Source: Paraburkholderia sp. D15
GTDB lineage: Bacteria > Pseudomonadota > Gammaproteobacteria > Burkholderiales > Burkholderiaceae
DNA length: 64,000 nucleotides
Assembly (NCBI RefSeq): GCF_029910215.1
Contig: NZ_CP110395.1
Span: 3,968,001 to 4,032,000 of the forward strand
Reading direction: 5' to 3'
Within the stretch, counting starts at the first letter, position 1. Each line of letters begins with the position of its first letter. Made by a program: the position numbers and the translations under genes. The notes below the pieces were generated by a model. That model searched no databases, had not been told where the DNA came from, and was given only the letters and a program-made list of their open reading frames with translations. This document shows, in pieces, positions 40,022 through 49,762 of this stretch.

Positions 40022-41116
40022 ATGAGCCTCAAATGCGGCATCGTCGGCCTGCCTAACGTCGGCAAGTCCACCCTGTTCAACGCGCTGACCAAGGCGGGCA
40101 TCGCGGCGGAAAACTACCCGTTCTGCACGATCGAGCCGAATGTCGGTGTCGTCGAGGTGCCGGACGCGCGTCTGAAGGCGCTCGCCGAGATCGTCAAGCC
40201 GGAGCGCATCCTGCCGGCGGTGGTGGAATTCGTCGACATCGCCGGTCTGGTGGCCGGTGCGAGCAAGGGCGAAGGCCTCGGCAACCAGTTCCTCGCGAAC
40301 ATCCGCGAGACGGACGCGATCACGCACGTGGTGCGCTGTTTCGAGGACGACAACGTGATTCACGTCGCGAACAAGGTCGATCCGCTGTCGGACATCGAAG
40401 TGATCAACACGGAACTGGCGCTGGCCGACCTCGCGACGGTCGAAAAGGCGCTGACGCGCTATTCGAAGGCAGCCAAGTCGGGCAACGACAAGGAAGCCGC
40501 GAAAAATGCGGCGGTGCTCGAAAAGGTCCGCGTGCAGCTCGACCAGGCCAAGCCGGTGCGCGCGCTGGATCTCACGGACGAAGAAAAAGCCACGCTCAAG
40601 CCGTTCTGCCTGATCACCGCGAAGCCGACCATGTACGTCGCGAACGTGAAGGACGACGGCTTCGAGAACAACCCGCACCTGGACGCGGTGGCGAAATTCG
40701 CGGCAGCGGAAAACGCGCCGGTGGTGGCGGTGTGCGCGGCGATCGAAGCGGAAATCGCCGACCTCGACGAAGCGGACATGGAAGTGTTCCTGGCCGACAT
40801 GGGCATGGAAGAGCCGGGCCTGAACCGCGTGATTCGCGCGGGTTTCAAGCTGCTGGGCTTGCAGACGTATTTCACGGCGGGCGTGAAGGAAGTGCGCGCG
40901 TGGACGATTCATATCGGCGATACCGCGCCGCAGGCGGCGGGCGCGATCCACACGGACTTCGAGCGCGGGTTTATTCGCGCGCAGACTATCGCGTACAACG
41001 ACTACATCACCTACAAGGGCGAGCAAGGCGCGAAGGAAGCCGGGAAGATGCGCGCGGAAGGTAAGGAATACGTCGTGCACGACGGGGATGTGATGAACTT
41101 CCTGTTCAACGTCTAA
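40022..41116 (+). CDS. ychF: Redox-regulated ATPase YchF
   Basis: Obg-family P-loop NTPase of 364 residues. The P-loop GLPNVGKST is at 9-17, G3 is [17 protein letters not shown], and a TGS domain occupies the last 80 residues ([22 protein letters not shown]). YchF prefers ATP because its G4 motif departs from NKxD; here it reads NVKD. It binds ribosomes and modulates oxidative stress responses. AAGGA lies upstream of the ATG, and a strong terminator follows. Confidence 0.96.
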   Translation: MSLKCGIVGLPNVGKSTLFNALTKAGIAAENYPFCTIEPNVGVVEVPDARLKALAEIVKPERILPAVVEFVDIAGLVAGASKGEGLGNQFLANIRETDAITHVVRCFEDDNVIHVANKVDPLSDIEVINTELALADLATVEKALTRYSKAAKSGNDKEAAKNAAVLEKVRVQLDQAKPVRALDLTDEEKATLKPFCLITAKPTMYVANVKDDGFENNPHLDAVAKFAAAENAPVVAVCAAIEAEIADLDEADMEVFLADMGMEEPGLNRVIRAGFKLLGLQTYFTAGVKEVRAWTIHIGDTAPQAAGAIHTDFERGFIRAQTIAYNDYITYKGEQGAKEAGKMRAEGKEYVVHDGDVMNFLFNV

Positions 41117-41164
41117 GCATCCGCCATCCGGTCGGGTTCATCGAGACAATCCGCCCCGCAGCGA

Positions 41165-41192
41165 AAAGCCCGTTTTATAGCGGGCTTTTTTT
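41165..41192 (+). terminator. Rho-independent terminator of ychF
   Basis: Stem AAAGCCCG / CGGGCTTT with an 8-base loop and seven T residues, about 50 bases after the stop. Confidence 0.92.
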
Positions 41193-41215
41193 CAATCTGG
41201 ACTCTGGCCGGAAGA

Positions 41216-41575
41216 ATGAAACCCATGACCGCAAACGATCTGCTCCAGAAAGTGCTCGCATTTCGCGACGCCCGCGACTGGCAGCAATTTCACACGCTAC
41301 GCAATCTGATCGTGTCGACCAGCATCGAAGCCGGCGAGTTGCTGGAAACGGTTCAATGGAAGACCGATTCCGAAATAGACGCGTTGCTGCTCGATCCGCA
41401 GAAGAAAAAACATCTGGAACAGGAATGCGCGGATGTGTTTATTTATCTGATGCTGGTCGCCCACACGGCGGGCTTCGATCTGGTCGAAGCCGCCATGGAG
41501 AAAGTCGCGCTGAACGAGGAGCGTTATCCGGTCGAGAAGTCCAAAGGCAACGCGACGAAGTATTCGGACCTTTGA
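41216..41575 (+). CDS. MazG-like nucleotide pyrophosphohydrolase
   Basis: All-alpha NTP pyrophosphatase-like protein of 119 residues, of the MazG/RS21-C6 (dCTPase) type. The metal-binding EExxE and ExxD motifs appear as IEAGELLE and EQECADVF. Relatives hydrolyse non-canonical or excess (d)NTPs. The start codon is 24 bases after the ychF terminator, so it probably has its own promoter. MTANDLLQ at 41225 is an alternative start. Confidence 0.85.
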   Translation: MKPMTANDLLQKVLAFRDARDWQQFHTLRNLIVSTSIEAGELLETVQWKTDSEIDALLLDPQKKKHLEQECADVFIYLMLVAHTAGFDLVEAAMEKVALNEERYPVEKSKGNATKYSDL

Positions 41576-41600
41576 TCAACGCACCACGCCGCCTCACCCG

Positions 41601-42578
41601 TTACGATCCATCCGCCACATCACCTCGTCCGCACCGCAGCGGCAACGCGATGCCCTCCCGCACCGCGACCATCTTCGACGGCGAATCGGCCAGCACCGCA
41701 TCCACACCGAGACACGCGGCCGCCCGATAATCCGCCGCGTCGTTCACCGCAATCGCGACGATTTCCACCGCCGGCTTCTGCCTGAAACAGGCAACGGTAG
41801 CCGGCGTCCACATCGTGGCCTGCACCTCGGACTGCCCTTCGCCCAACGTGAACTTCTCCACCACCGTCAGCGCGCGGTGCAGTTCGAACGCGGTCATCGC
41901 ATGCTCGGCCGGCGCGTCGACGCAGCCTTGATGCAAGAGCACCCGCACGAGGCGCCCGCGCGTGGCGTCGCGCGACTCGAACAATCTCGCTTGCGGATAG
42001 GCCGCAAAGCTCCGCTGATAATCCGCTTCGGTCGAATAGATCGACACGCGCGACCACGCATTTTCCTCGTCGAGCACGCGCGCCACGGCGCCGGTTTGCG
42101 CGTCGGCGGGCAACGCCTTCATGTCCAGAATGACCGGCATGGTTCGCGGCACGGCGCGCAACGCGTCGCGCAGCGTCGGTATGCCGAGCGGACGATCGCG
42201 ATACGGATAGGTATCGCCGACGCGAAAACTCCACCCCGCATTCACGCGCGCGAGTTCAGCCGCGGTGTAACCGGACACCGGCCCCTTCGCATCGGTCAGC
42301 GAAGACAGATCGGCCGGACGATACAGCACCGGCACGCCGTCCTTGCTCAACTGCACGGTCAACCACATCACATCCGCGCGATGCTCGACGGCGAGGCGAA
42401 TCGCTTCGAGCGTATTTTCCGGCGCGTCGCCGGTGCCACCGCGGTGCGCGATGATTCGGGGCAACGTCGTCACCTGCTTCGTGGCGTCGTGCGAATTGGC
42501 CGGGGGCGCCAACGAACACGCCACCAAGGCGAGTCCAAGGATCGAACCGGCCACCACTCGTTGCATGAAAACAAGCAT
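41601..42578 (-). CDS. GDPD-like lipoprotein with degenerate active site
   Basis: Glycerophosphodiester phosphodiesterase-family protein of 325 residues. The lipobox LVAC puts lipid on C21. HRG (45-47) and ENT (54-56) of the GDPD core are present. The usual metal-binding E-L-D is replaced by W72-L-T (MWLTV, 71-75), the catalytic H-D by Y86-R (LYRPADL), and E-x-K by DMK (152-154). Typical GDPDs release glycerol-3-phosphate, and the divergent ugp transporter would import it. This protein may be inactive or use a different chemistry. AAGGA lies upstream of the ATG. Confidence 0.82.
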   Translation of the reverse strand: MLVFMQRVVAGSILGLALVACSLAPPANSHDATKQVTTLPRIIAHRGGTGDAPENTLEAIRLAVEHRADVMWLTVQLSKDGVPVLYRPADLSSLTDAKGPVSGYTAAELARVNAGWSFRVGDTYPYRDRPLGIPTLRDALRAVPRTMPVILDMKALPADAQTGAVARVLDEENAWSRVSIYSTEADYQRSFAAYPQARLFESRDATRGRLVRVLLHQGCVDAPAEHAMTAFELHRALTVVEKFTLGEGQSEVQATMWTPATVACFRQKPAVEIVAIAVNDAADYRAAACLGVDAVLADSPSKMVAVREGIALPLRCGRGDVADGS

Positions 42579-42956
42579 CTGGAATCCTTATTAAAAGCCG
42601 CCACAACAAACACCACAACATCATGGCGCGACGTCAAATCAAACGATCCACGCACGTCATGCCGTATCGCACGTGCCGACCTCGTGAACAAGTCCCTACC
42701 CGCCATTCATCTTGCCGGCTTGCCGCCGCCCGCGTCCAGCAAGCCGCACCGCGCGTTGACCTTCCGCAAATAACGCCGCTCAGACGACTAGAGCGTTTCA
42801 TATTTCTTTTTCGTGACACCCGATGTTAAATTCCCGCAAGCGACCCACCCGCCCACCAGCGAGCCAGCCGACCGGCCGCCGACGCGGGACTGTCATCGAA
42901 CACAAATAGAATCGCGCGATTCGCAACCGCGCCCGTTCTCTCCAGGAGACACATCG
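42579..42956. other. Divergent intergenic region upstream of ugpB
   Basis: A 378-base gap with no gene supported. CTGTCAT (42890-42896) followed 4 bases later by CACAAAT (42901-42907) is a candidate PHO box with one perfect half and one poor half, 50 bases before the ugpB ATG. A pyrimidine-rich AT stretch lies near 42795-42815. Confidence 0.45.
42890..42907 (+). promoter_or_regulatory. Candidate PHO box upstream of ugpB
   Basis: The E. coli PhoB box has two CTGTCAT-type repeats 11 bp apart. Here the first is perfect and the second (CACAAAT) matches at 3 of 7. ugp genes are known Pho-regulon members in E. coli, which makes the site plausible but unproven. Confidence 0.3.
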
Positions 42957-44282
42957 ATGAGTTTGAAGCCGCTTTTCCGTACGCTTTCCATGGCCGCCGT
43001 ATTGAGCGTCGGCGTCAGCCAGGCGGCTCAGGCCGCCACCGAAATCCAGTTCTGGCACGGCATGGAAGCCGCGTTGGGCGAACGTCTGAACGACATCGCC
43101 AACGCTTTTAACGCGTCGCAAAGCGACTACAAGATTGTCCCGGTCTTCAAGGGCTCCTACGACCAGACGCTCGCCGCCGGCATCGCCGCGTATCGCGCGG
43201 GCAATGCCCCGGCGATTCTGCAAGTCTACGAAGTCGGCACCGCGACGATGATGCAGGCGAAGAAAGCGATCATCCCGGTCTCGGACGTCTTCAAGCAAGC
43301 CGGCGTACCGCTCGACGAGAAAGCGTTCGTGCCGACCATCGCGAGTTATTACAGCGACTCGAAGACCGGTCAGCTGATCTCGATGCCGTTCAACAGCTCG
43401 ACGCCGGTGCTGTACTACAACAAGGACGCCTTCAAGAAAGCCGGCCTCGATCCGAACCAGCCGCCCAAGACCTGGGCCGACGTGGAAGCCGACGCGCAGA
43501 AGCTGAAGGCGTCGGGCATGTCGTGCGGTTATTCGTCGGGCTGGCAGAGCTGGATTCAACTCGAGAACTACAGCGCGTGGCATGGCGCACCGTTCGCGTC
43601 GAAGAACAACGGCTTCGACGGCGCCGACGCACAGCTCGAGTTCAACAAGCCGCTGCAGGTCGCGCACATCCAGTTCCTGCAGAAGATGCAGAAGGAAGGC
43701 ACGTTCACCTACGTCGGCCGCAAGGACGAACCGGTGTCGAAGTTCTATAGCGGCGACTGCGGGATCATCACGAACTCGTCGGGCTCGCTGGCCACCATCA
43801 AGAAGTACGCGAAGTTCAACTTCGGCACCGGCATGATGCCGTACGACGCGAGCGTGAAGGGCGCGCCGCAGAACGCGATCATCGGCGGTGCGAGTCTGTG
43901 GGTGCTGTCGGGCAAGGATCCGGCGGTGTACAAGGGCGTCGCGCAGTTCCTCGCGTATCTGTCGTCGGCGCCGGTGGCCGCGAAGTGGCACCAGGACACC
44001 GGCTATCTGCCGATCACCACGGCCGCTTATCAGTTGACGCAGCAGCAGGGCTTCTACGAGAAGAATCCGGGCAGCGACACCGCGATCAAGCAGATGCTGA
44101 ACAAACCGCCGCTGCCGTACACGAAGGGTCTGCGTCTGGGCAACATGCCGCAGATCCGCACGGTCATCGACGAAGAGCTCGAACAGGTGTGGGCGGACAA
44201 GAAGACGCCGCAACAGGCGCTCGATTCGTCGGTGTCGCGTGGCGACGAACTGCTGCGCCGCTTCGAGAAGGCCGGCAACTAA
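42957..44282 (+). CDS. ugpB: sn-Glycerol-3-phosphate ABC transporter, substrate-binding protein
   Basis: Periplasmic binding protein of 441 residues. A signal peptide ends near AAQA-AT, and the mature protein opens [18 protein letters not shown], the UgpB signature. [16 protein letters not shown] and the C-terminal half also fit. It delivers glycerol-3-phosphate or glycerophosphodiesters to UgpAE. An AGGAGA ribosome-binding site is 6 bases upstream. A double stem-loop follows before ugpA. Confidence 0.95.
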   Translation: MSLKPLFRTLSMAAVLSVGVSQAAQAATEIQFWHGMEAALGERLNDIANAFNASQSDYKIVPVFKGSYDQTLAAGIAAYRAGNAPAILQVYEVGTATMMQAKKAIIPVSDVFKQAGVPLDEKAFVPTIASYYSDSKTGQLISMPFNSSTPVLYYNKDAFKKAGLDPNQPPKTWADVEADAQKLKASGMSCGYSSGWQSWIQLENYSAWHGAPFASKNNGFDGADAQLEFNKPLQVAHIQFLQKMQKEGTFTYVGRKDEPVSKFYSGDCGIITNSSGSLATIKKYAKFNFGTGMMPYDASVKGAPQNAIIGGASLWVLSGKDPAVYKGVAQFLAYLSSAPVAAKWHQDTGYLPITTAAYQLTQQQGFYEKNPGSDTAIKQMLNKPPLPYTKGLRLGNMPQIRTVIDEELEQVWADKKTPQQALDSSVSRGDELLRRFEKAGN

Positions 44283-44335
44283 GTGGCCATCTGGCCACGA
44301 GCCGGCAGGGTTCCGGCGCACTCGCACCGGAACCC
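44283..44335 (+). promoter_or_regulatory. Double stem-loop between ugpB and ugpA
   Basis: GTGGCCA/TGGCCAC (44283-44298) abuts the ugpB stop. GGGTTCCGG (44308-44316) / CCGGAACCC (44327-44335) is a perfect 9-bp stem. Neither has a T tract. Such structures often stabilise binding-protein mRNA so that it outnumbers the membrane subunits. Confidence 0.6.
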
Positions 44336-44365
44336 GCAACACTAGCGCAACGTTAGGAATCTTCG

Positions 44366-45250
44366 ATGGACAAGCGCTCCCGCTTCGGCACCAGCCTGCT
44401 GCCCTATCTGCTGGTCGCACCGCAACTCGCGATCACGCTGCTGTTCTTTCTGTGGCCCGCCGGCGAGGCGCTGTGGCAATCCACGCAGAGCCAGGACGCG
44501 TTCGGTACGTCGAGCGAGTTCGTCGGACTCGCGAACTTCAAGCAACTTTTCGCCGATCCGCTCTATCTGTCGTCGTTCTATACGACGCTGATCTTCTGCG
44601 CGCTCGTTACCGTGTCGGGCCTCGTGATTTCGCTGCTGCTGGCGGTCTGCGCGGATCGCGTGACGCGCGGCAAGAAGGCCTATCAAACGCTGCTGATCTG
44701 GCCGTACGCGGTGGCGCCCGCGATTGCCGCCGTGCTGTGGTCGTTCCTGTTCAACCCGAGCATCGGCCTTGTTACCTATGCGCTCGCGAAATACGGCATC
44801 GTGTGGAATCACGCGCTGAACGCGGGGCAGGCGATGTTTCTCGTGGTGCTGGCCTCGGTCTGGCAACAGGTCAGCTATAACTTCCTGTTTTTCTACGCTG
44901 GCCTGCAGGCGATTCCGCGTTCGCTGATCGAAGCGGCGGCCATCGACGGCGCCGGCCCGGTGCGGCGTTTCTTCGGCATCGCGCTGCCGCTGCTGTCGCC
45001 GACCAGCTTCTTCCTGCTGGTCATCAACATCACGTACGCGTTCTTCGACACCTTCCCGGTGATCGACGCGGCCACCGGCGGCGGCCCCGCGCAATCCACC
45101 CGCACGCTGATCTACAAGATCTTCGCGGAAGGCTTCCAGGGGCTCGACATCGGCAGTTCCGGCGCGCAGTCCGTGGTGCTGATGCTGATCGTCGTCGCGT
45201 TGACGGTCGTGCAATTCCGATTCATCGAACGCAGGGTTCAATACTCATGA
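44366..45250 (+). CDS. ugpA: sn-Glycerol-3-phosphate ABC transporter permease UgpA
   Basis: Inner-membrane permease of 294 residues with six predicted helices. The EAA loop that docks the ATPase is [24 protein letters not shown]. It begins [30 protein letters not shown], a UgpA/MalF-like start. The stop overlaps the ugpE ATG by 4 bases (ATGA). Confidence 0.95.
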   Translation: MDKRSRFGTSLLPYLLVAPQLAITLLFFLWPAGEALWQSTQSQDAFGTSSEFVGLANFKQLFADPLYLSSFYTTLIFCALVTVSGLVISLLLAVCADRVTRGKKAYQTLLIWPYAVAPAIAAVLWSFLFNPSIGLVTYALAKYGIVWNHALNAGQAMFLVVLASVWQQVSYNFLFFYAGLQAIPRSLIEAAAIDGAGPVRRFFGIALPLLSPTSFFLLVINITYAFFDTFPVIDAATGGGPAQSTRTLIYKIFAEGFQGLDIGSSGAQSVVLMLIVVALTVVQFRFIERRVQYS

Positions 45251-46092
45251 TCGAGAACCGCCGCGGTTTCGACCTCTTCTGCCATGCGGTGCTGATTCTC
45301 GGCGTCGTGCTGGTGGTGTTCCCCGTCTACGTCGCGTTCTGCGCGGCGACCATGAGCGAGCACGAAGTGTTCAGCGTGCCGCTGTCGCTGGTGCCGAGCA
45401 CGCATCTGTTCGAGAACATCGCGACCGTCTGGTCGCACGGCGCCGGCAACGCGGCCGCGCCGTTCGGCCGAATGCTGCTGAACAGCCTCGTGATGGCGCT
45501 GGTGATCGCGATCGGCAAGATCTCGGTGTCGATGATCTCCGCGTACGCGATCGTGTTTTTCCGCTTTCCGTTCCGCAATCTCGCGTTCTGGCTGATCTTC
45601 GTCACGCTGATGCTGCCGGTCGAGGTGCGCATTTTCCCGACCGTGCAGGTCGTCACGTCGATGCACCTGGGCAATACGTACAGCGGTCTGACCTTGCCGC
45701 TGATCGCATCGGCCACCGCGACTTTCCTGTTCCGCCAGTTCTTCATGACGCTGCCGGACGAACTGATGGAAGCGGCGCGCATCGACGGTGCAGGCGCGAT
45801 GCGTTTCTTCTGGGACGTGGTGCTGCCGCTGTCGAAGACGAACATCGCCGCGCTGTTCGTGATCACTTTCATCTACGGCTGGAACCAGTATCTGTGGCCG
45901 ATCCTGATCACGAGCCAGCAGTCGCTGACCACGGCGGTGGTCGGCATCAAGAGCATGATCGCGTCCGGCGACACCGCGACCGAATGGCACCTGGTGATGG
46001 CCTCGACCCTGCTCGCGATCCTGCCGCCGCTCGTGGTCGTATTGACGATGCAGCGCTGGTTCGTGCGCGGCCTCGTCGACGCGGAAAAGTAA
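45247..46092 (+). CDS. ugpE: sn-Glycerol-3-phosphate ABC transporter permease UgpE
   Basis: Second permease subunit, 281 residues, six predicted helices. The EAA loop is [41 protein letters not shown] is characteristic of UgpE. Translationally coupled to ugpA; ugpC starts 109 bases later. Confidence 0.95.
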   Translation: MIENRRGFDLFCHAVLILGVVLVVFPVYVAFCAATMSEHEVFSVPLSLVPSTHLFENIATVWSHGAGNAAAPFGRMLLNSLVMALVIAIGKISVSMISAYAIVFFRFPFRNLAFWLIFVTLMLPVEVRIFPTVQVVTSMHLGNTYSGLTLPLIASATATFLFRQFFMTLPDELMEAARIDGAGAMRFFWDVVLPLSKTNIAALFVITFIYGWNQYLWPILITSQQSLTTAVVGIKSMIASGDTATEWHLVMASTLLAILPPLVVVLTMQRWFVRGLVDAEK

Positions 46093-46201
46093 CGCACGTC
46101 GATGCCGCGAGCGGATGCTTGCGGCGTCGAACCTCGGCAACACGGAAGACATCGACTCACGTCCGCGCGCGACGCGACACGCAACGAAAGGCTAAAACGG
46201 C

Positions 46202-47290
46202 ATGGCTGCACTGACTCTGCAAGGCGTTAAAAAAACCTACGACGGCAAACAGTTCGTGCTGCACGGCATCGACGTGGACGTCGCCGACGGCGAATTCGTC
46301 GTGATGGTCGGCCCGTCCGGCTGCGGCAAGTCCACCTTGCTGCGCATGGTCGCGGGACTCGAAGGCATCTCCGAGGGCAGCATGTCGATCGCCGGCAAGG
46401 TGGTCAACCAGCTGGAGCCGAAGGACCGCAACATCGCGATGGTGTTCCAGAACTACGCGCTGTATCCGCACATGAGCGTGGCCGAGAACATGGGCTACGC
46501 GCTGAAGATCGCGGGTGTCGATCGCGCGCAGATCGCGAAGCGCGTCGAAGCCGCCGCGCAGATTCTCGAACTCGGCGCCCTGCTGCAACGCAAGCCGCGC
46601 GAATTGTCGGGCGGCCAGCGGCAACGCGTCGCCATGGGCCGCGCGATCGTGCGCGAGCCGGCCGTGTTTCTGTTCGACGAACCGCTGTCGAATCTCGACG
46701 CGCGTCTACGCGTGCAGATGCGGCTCGAAATCCAGCGGCTTCACGCGCGCCTCGCCACCACCAGCCTCTACGTGACGCACGATCAGATCGAAGCGATGAC
46801 GCTGGCGCAGCGCGTGATCGTGATGAACAAGGGACACGCCGAACAGATCGGTGCGCCGACCGAGGTCTACGAGCGGCCGGCCACGGTGTTCGTCGCGAGC
46901 TTCATCGGGTCGCCGGGCATGAACCTGCTGGACGGCCGGGTATCCGACGACGGCGCGCTGTTCGAAGTCGCCGGCAACGGTCCGAAGCTGCCGCTCGCGG
47001 GCGTGCCGTCGATCGGCCGGGAAGTCGCGGCGGGCCGCGAGTGGACGCTCGGCATCCGTCCCGAACACCTGACGCCGGGCGCCGCCGGCGCCGCGCAGGC
47101 GACGCTCACCGTCGACTCCTGCGAACTGCTCGGCGCGGACAACCTCGCGCACGGCCGCTGGGGTAATCACGACGTGACCGCGCGTTTGCCGCACGCGCAC
47201 CGGCCGGCGGCGGGTGAAGCGCTGCAGGTTGCGCTGCCGGCGCAGCATCTGCATTTCTTCGATCCGGCGACGGGCCGGCGGGTGAACTAG
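46202..47290 (+). CDS. ugpC: sn-Glycerol-3-phosphate ABC transporter ATP-binding protein
   Basis: ABC ATPase of 362 residues. Walker A is GPSGCGKST (about 36-44), the signature is LSGGQRQRVAMGRA, Walker B is VFLFDEPLSNLDARL, and the H-loop is YVTHDQIEAMTLA. The C-terminal TOBE/MalK-type regulatory domain is present (SFIGSPGMNLL). It powers uptake through UgpAE. Probably the last gene of ugpBAEC; no ugpQ follows. Confidence 0.95.
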   Translation: MAALTLQGVKKTYDGKQFVLHGIDVDVADGEFVVMVGPSGCGKSTLLRMVAGLEGISEGSMSIAGKVVNQLEPKDRNIAMVFQNYALYPHMSVAENMGYALKIAGVDRAQIAKRVEAAAQILELGALLQRKPRELSGGQRQRVAMGRAIVREPAVFLFDEPLSNLDARLRVQMRLEIQRLHARLATTSLYVTHDQIEAMTLAQRVIVMNKGHAEQIGAPTEVYERPATVFVASFIGSPGMNLLDGRVSDDGALFEVAGNGPKLPLAGVPSIGREVAAGREWTLGIRPEHLTPGAAGAAQATLTVDSCELLGADNLAHGRWGNHDVTARLPHAHRPAAGEALQVALPAQHLHFFDPATGRRVN

Positions 47291-47396
47291 GCGCGATCAA
47301 TCGGTTCATCCGGGCCTTTTCTGCAAAGGCCAGTTCTCGCGTCACGCCGGCTGCGGGTACACTCGCGGCCGGCATAACAACAACACCCGAGAGACC

Positions 47397-47699
47397 ATGC
47401 AAGGCATCGCCTTCCATCACACCCTGCGCCGCGGCGCGGTCGCCGCCGCGCTGCTGCTGTTCGGGATGTCGTCCGCGTTCGCGTACGTCGCGCCCGACAC
47501 CTCGCCCGACGAAGCCAACCTCAGCAACCACAACACCTATACCAACCGCGACGGCAACACCGTGCATGCGCCCGCCCGCTCGTTGTCGGGCAAAGCGCCC
47601 GACGGCGCGACCGCGCGCTGCCGCGACGGCAGCTACAGCTTCAGCCGCCATCGCAGCGGCACCTGCTCGCGGCACGGCGGCGTCGCCAACTGGCTCTGA
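47397..47699 (+). CDS. DUF3761 domain secreted protein
   Basis: A 100-residue exported protein. A signal peptide with basic start (about 1-29, ending SAFA) precedes a short domain with NTYTNRDGNTVHAP and CRDGSYSFSRHRSGTCSRHGGVANWL. This DUF3761 pattern has two Cys and several His, suggesting a disulfide or metal site. Function unknown. It stands between ugpC and ettA on the same strand, with no clear cotranscription. Confidence 0.82.
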   Translation: MQGIAFHHTLRRGAVAAALLLFGMSSAFAYVAPDTSPDEANLSNHNTYTNRDGNTVHAPARSLSGKAPDGATARCRDGSYSFSRHRSGTCSRHGGVANWL

Positions 47700-47932
47700 C
47701 GCGTCCGAACGCACCCTGGCCGAACGGCCAAACCCTGCCGCCCCGGCCGCCCGCCGAAGTACAATGCCACCTGAAGAACCCGCCCGCGCGCGGGGCGCCG
47801 CGCGTTCCGGATCGCGCCCGGCGCCGCGCCGGCCGGCGCCGGGCCGCTCGCCCGGCCATCACACCGATTACCCATTCACCCCACGACCGCCCGCCCCTCG
47901 CGGCCGGCGTCGTCAACGTCTATTGCGAACAC

Positions 47933-49600
47933 ATGGCCCAATACGTCTTCACCATGAACCGGGTCGGCAAGATCGTGCCGCCCAAGCGCCAAATCCTGAA
48001 AGACATCTCGCTGTCGTTTTTCCCCGGCGCGAAAATCGGTCTGCTCGGCCTGAACGGCTCGGGCAAGTCGACGCTGATCCGCATCATGGCCGGCGTGGAT
48101 AAGGACATCGAGGGCGAAGCCACGCCAATGCCGAACCTGAACATCGGCTACCTGCCGCAGGAACCGCAACTCGACCCGAACAAGACGGTGCGTGAAGCGG
48201 TCGAGGAAGGTCTCGGCGACGTCTTCAACGCGCAGAAAAAACTCGACGAAATCTACGCGGCCTACGCGGAGCCGGACGCGGACTTCGACGCACTCGCCGC
48301 CGAACAGGCGAAGTACGAAGCGATCCTCGCCACCTCGGACGGCGGCAGCGCCGAACAGCAGATCGAAATCGCCGCCGACGCGCTGCGCCTGCCGGCATGG
48401 GACGCTAAGATCGAGCATCTGTCGGGCGGTGAAAAGCGCCGCGTCGCGCTGTGCAAGCTGCTGCTCGAAAAGCCGGACATGCTGCTGCTCGACGAACCGA
48501 CCAACCACCTGGACGCTGAATCGGTCGACTGGCTCGAACAGTTCCTCACGCGCTTCCCGGGTACCGTTGTCGCCGTCACCCACGATCGCTACTTCCTCGA
48601 TAACGCCGCCGAGTGGATTCTCGAACTCGACCGCGGCCACGGCATTCCGTGGAAGGGCAACTACAGCAGCTGGCTCGACCAGAAGGAAGAGCGCCTGAAG
48701 CAGGAAGAGTCGTCGGAATCGGCGCGCCAGAAGGCGATCAAGAAGGAACTGGAGTGGGTGCGCCAGAACCCGAAGGGCCGTCAGGCGAAATCGAAGGCGC
48801 GGATCGCGCGTTTCGAGGAACTGAACAGCCAGGACTACCAGAAGCGCAACGAAACGCAGGAAATCTTCATCCCGGTCGGCGACCGTCTGGGCAATGAAGT
48901 GATCGAGTTCAAGAACGTCAGCAAGTCGTACGGCGACCGCCTGCTGCTCGATGACGTCAGCTTCAAGATTCCGGCCGGTGCGATCGTCGGCATCATCGGT
49001 CCGAACGGCGCCGGTAAGTCGACGCTGTTCCGCATGCTGACCGGCCGCGAACAGCCGGATTCGGGCGAGATCGTGCAAGGCCCGACCGTCAAGCTCGCGT
49101 ACGTGGACCAGAGCCGCGACGCGCTGGACGGTTCGAAGACCGTGTTCGAGGAAATCTCCGGCGGCGCGGACGTGCTGACGGTCGGCAAGTACGAAACGCC
49201 GTCGCGTGCGTATATCGGCCGCTTCAACTTCAAGGGCGGCGACCAGCAGAAGGTGGTCGGCAACCTGTCGGGCGGCGAGCGCGGCCGGCTGCATCTGGCC
49301 AAGACGCTGATCGCGGGCGGCAACGTGCTGCTGCTGGACGAACCGTCGAACGACCTCGACGTCGAAACGCTGCGCGCGCTGGAAGACGCACTGCTGGAAT
49401 TCGCCGGCTCGGTGTTGGTGATCTCGCACGATCGCTGGTTCCTCGACCGGATCGCGACGCACATCCTCGCGTTCGAAGGCGATTCGCAAATCACGTTCTT
49501 CGACGGCAACTACCAGGAATACGAGGCGGACAAGCGCGCGCGCCTGGGCGAGGAAGCGGCACGTCCGAAGCGTCTGCGCTACAAGCCGATCACGCGCTAA
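47933..49600 (+). CDS. ettA: Energy-dependent translational throttle protein EttA
   Basis: ABC-F protein of 555 residues with two ABC domains and no membrane part. Walker A motifs are GLNGSGKST and GPNGAGKST, and signatures are LSGGEKRRVALC and LSGGERGRLHLAK. The intervening linker (about 240-320, KQEESSESARQKAIKKELEWVRQN) carries the ribosome P-site interacting arm typical of EttA. It gates the first elongation step according to ATP/ADP ratio. Confidence 0.96.
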   Translation: MAQYVFTMNRVGKIVPPKRQILKDISLSFFPGAKIGLLGLNGSGKSTLIRIMAGVDKDIEGEATPMPNLNIGYLPQEPQLDPNKTVREAVEEGLGDVFNAQKKLDEIYAAYAEPDADFDALAAEQAKYEAILATSDGGSAEQQIEIAADALRLPAWDAKIEHLSGGEKRRVALCKLLLEKPDMLLLDEPTNHLDAESVDWLEQFLTRFPGTVVAVTHDRYFLDNAAEWILELDRGHGIPWKGNYSSWLDQKEERLKQEESSESARQKAIKKELEWVRQNPKGRQAKSKARIARFEELNSQDYQKRNETQEIFIPVGDRLGNEVIEFKNVSKSYGDRLLLDDVSFKIPAGAIVGIIGPNGAGKSTLFRMLTGREQPDSGEIVQGPTVKLAYVDQSRDALDGSKTVFEEISGGADVLTVGKYETPSRAYIGRFNFKGGDQQKVVGNLSGGERGRLHLAKTLIAGGNVLLLDEPSNDLDVETLRALEDALLEFAGSVLVISHDRWFLDRIATHILAFEGDSQITFFDGNYQEYEADKRARLGEEAARPKRLRYKPITR

Positions 49601-49762
49601 CGCGCTGGGTTGGGCGGCGGGCGGCGCGGCACGCGCTTTGCGTGACTCGCGCGTGAGGCGGCGCCGTTCTGCGTGCCGCCATTTGCGCGAGGCCAACGCG
49701 CTCAGCTGCAGTATCTGGCGGCCGGCCAGCCACGCCGCGCCGCGAGCGGTGACGAGGAGACC

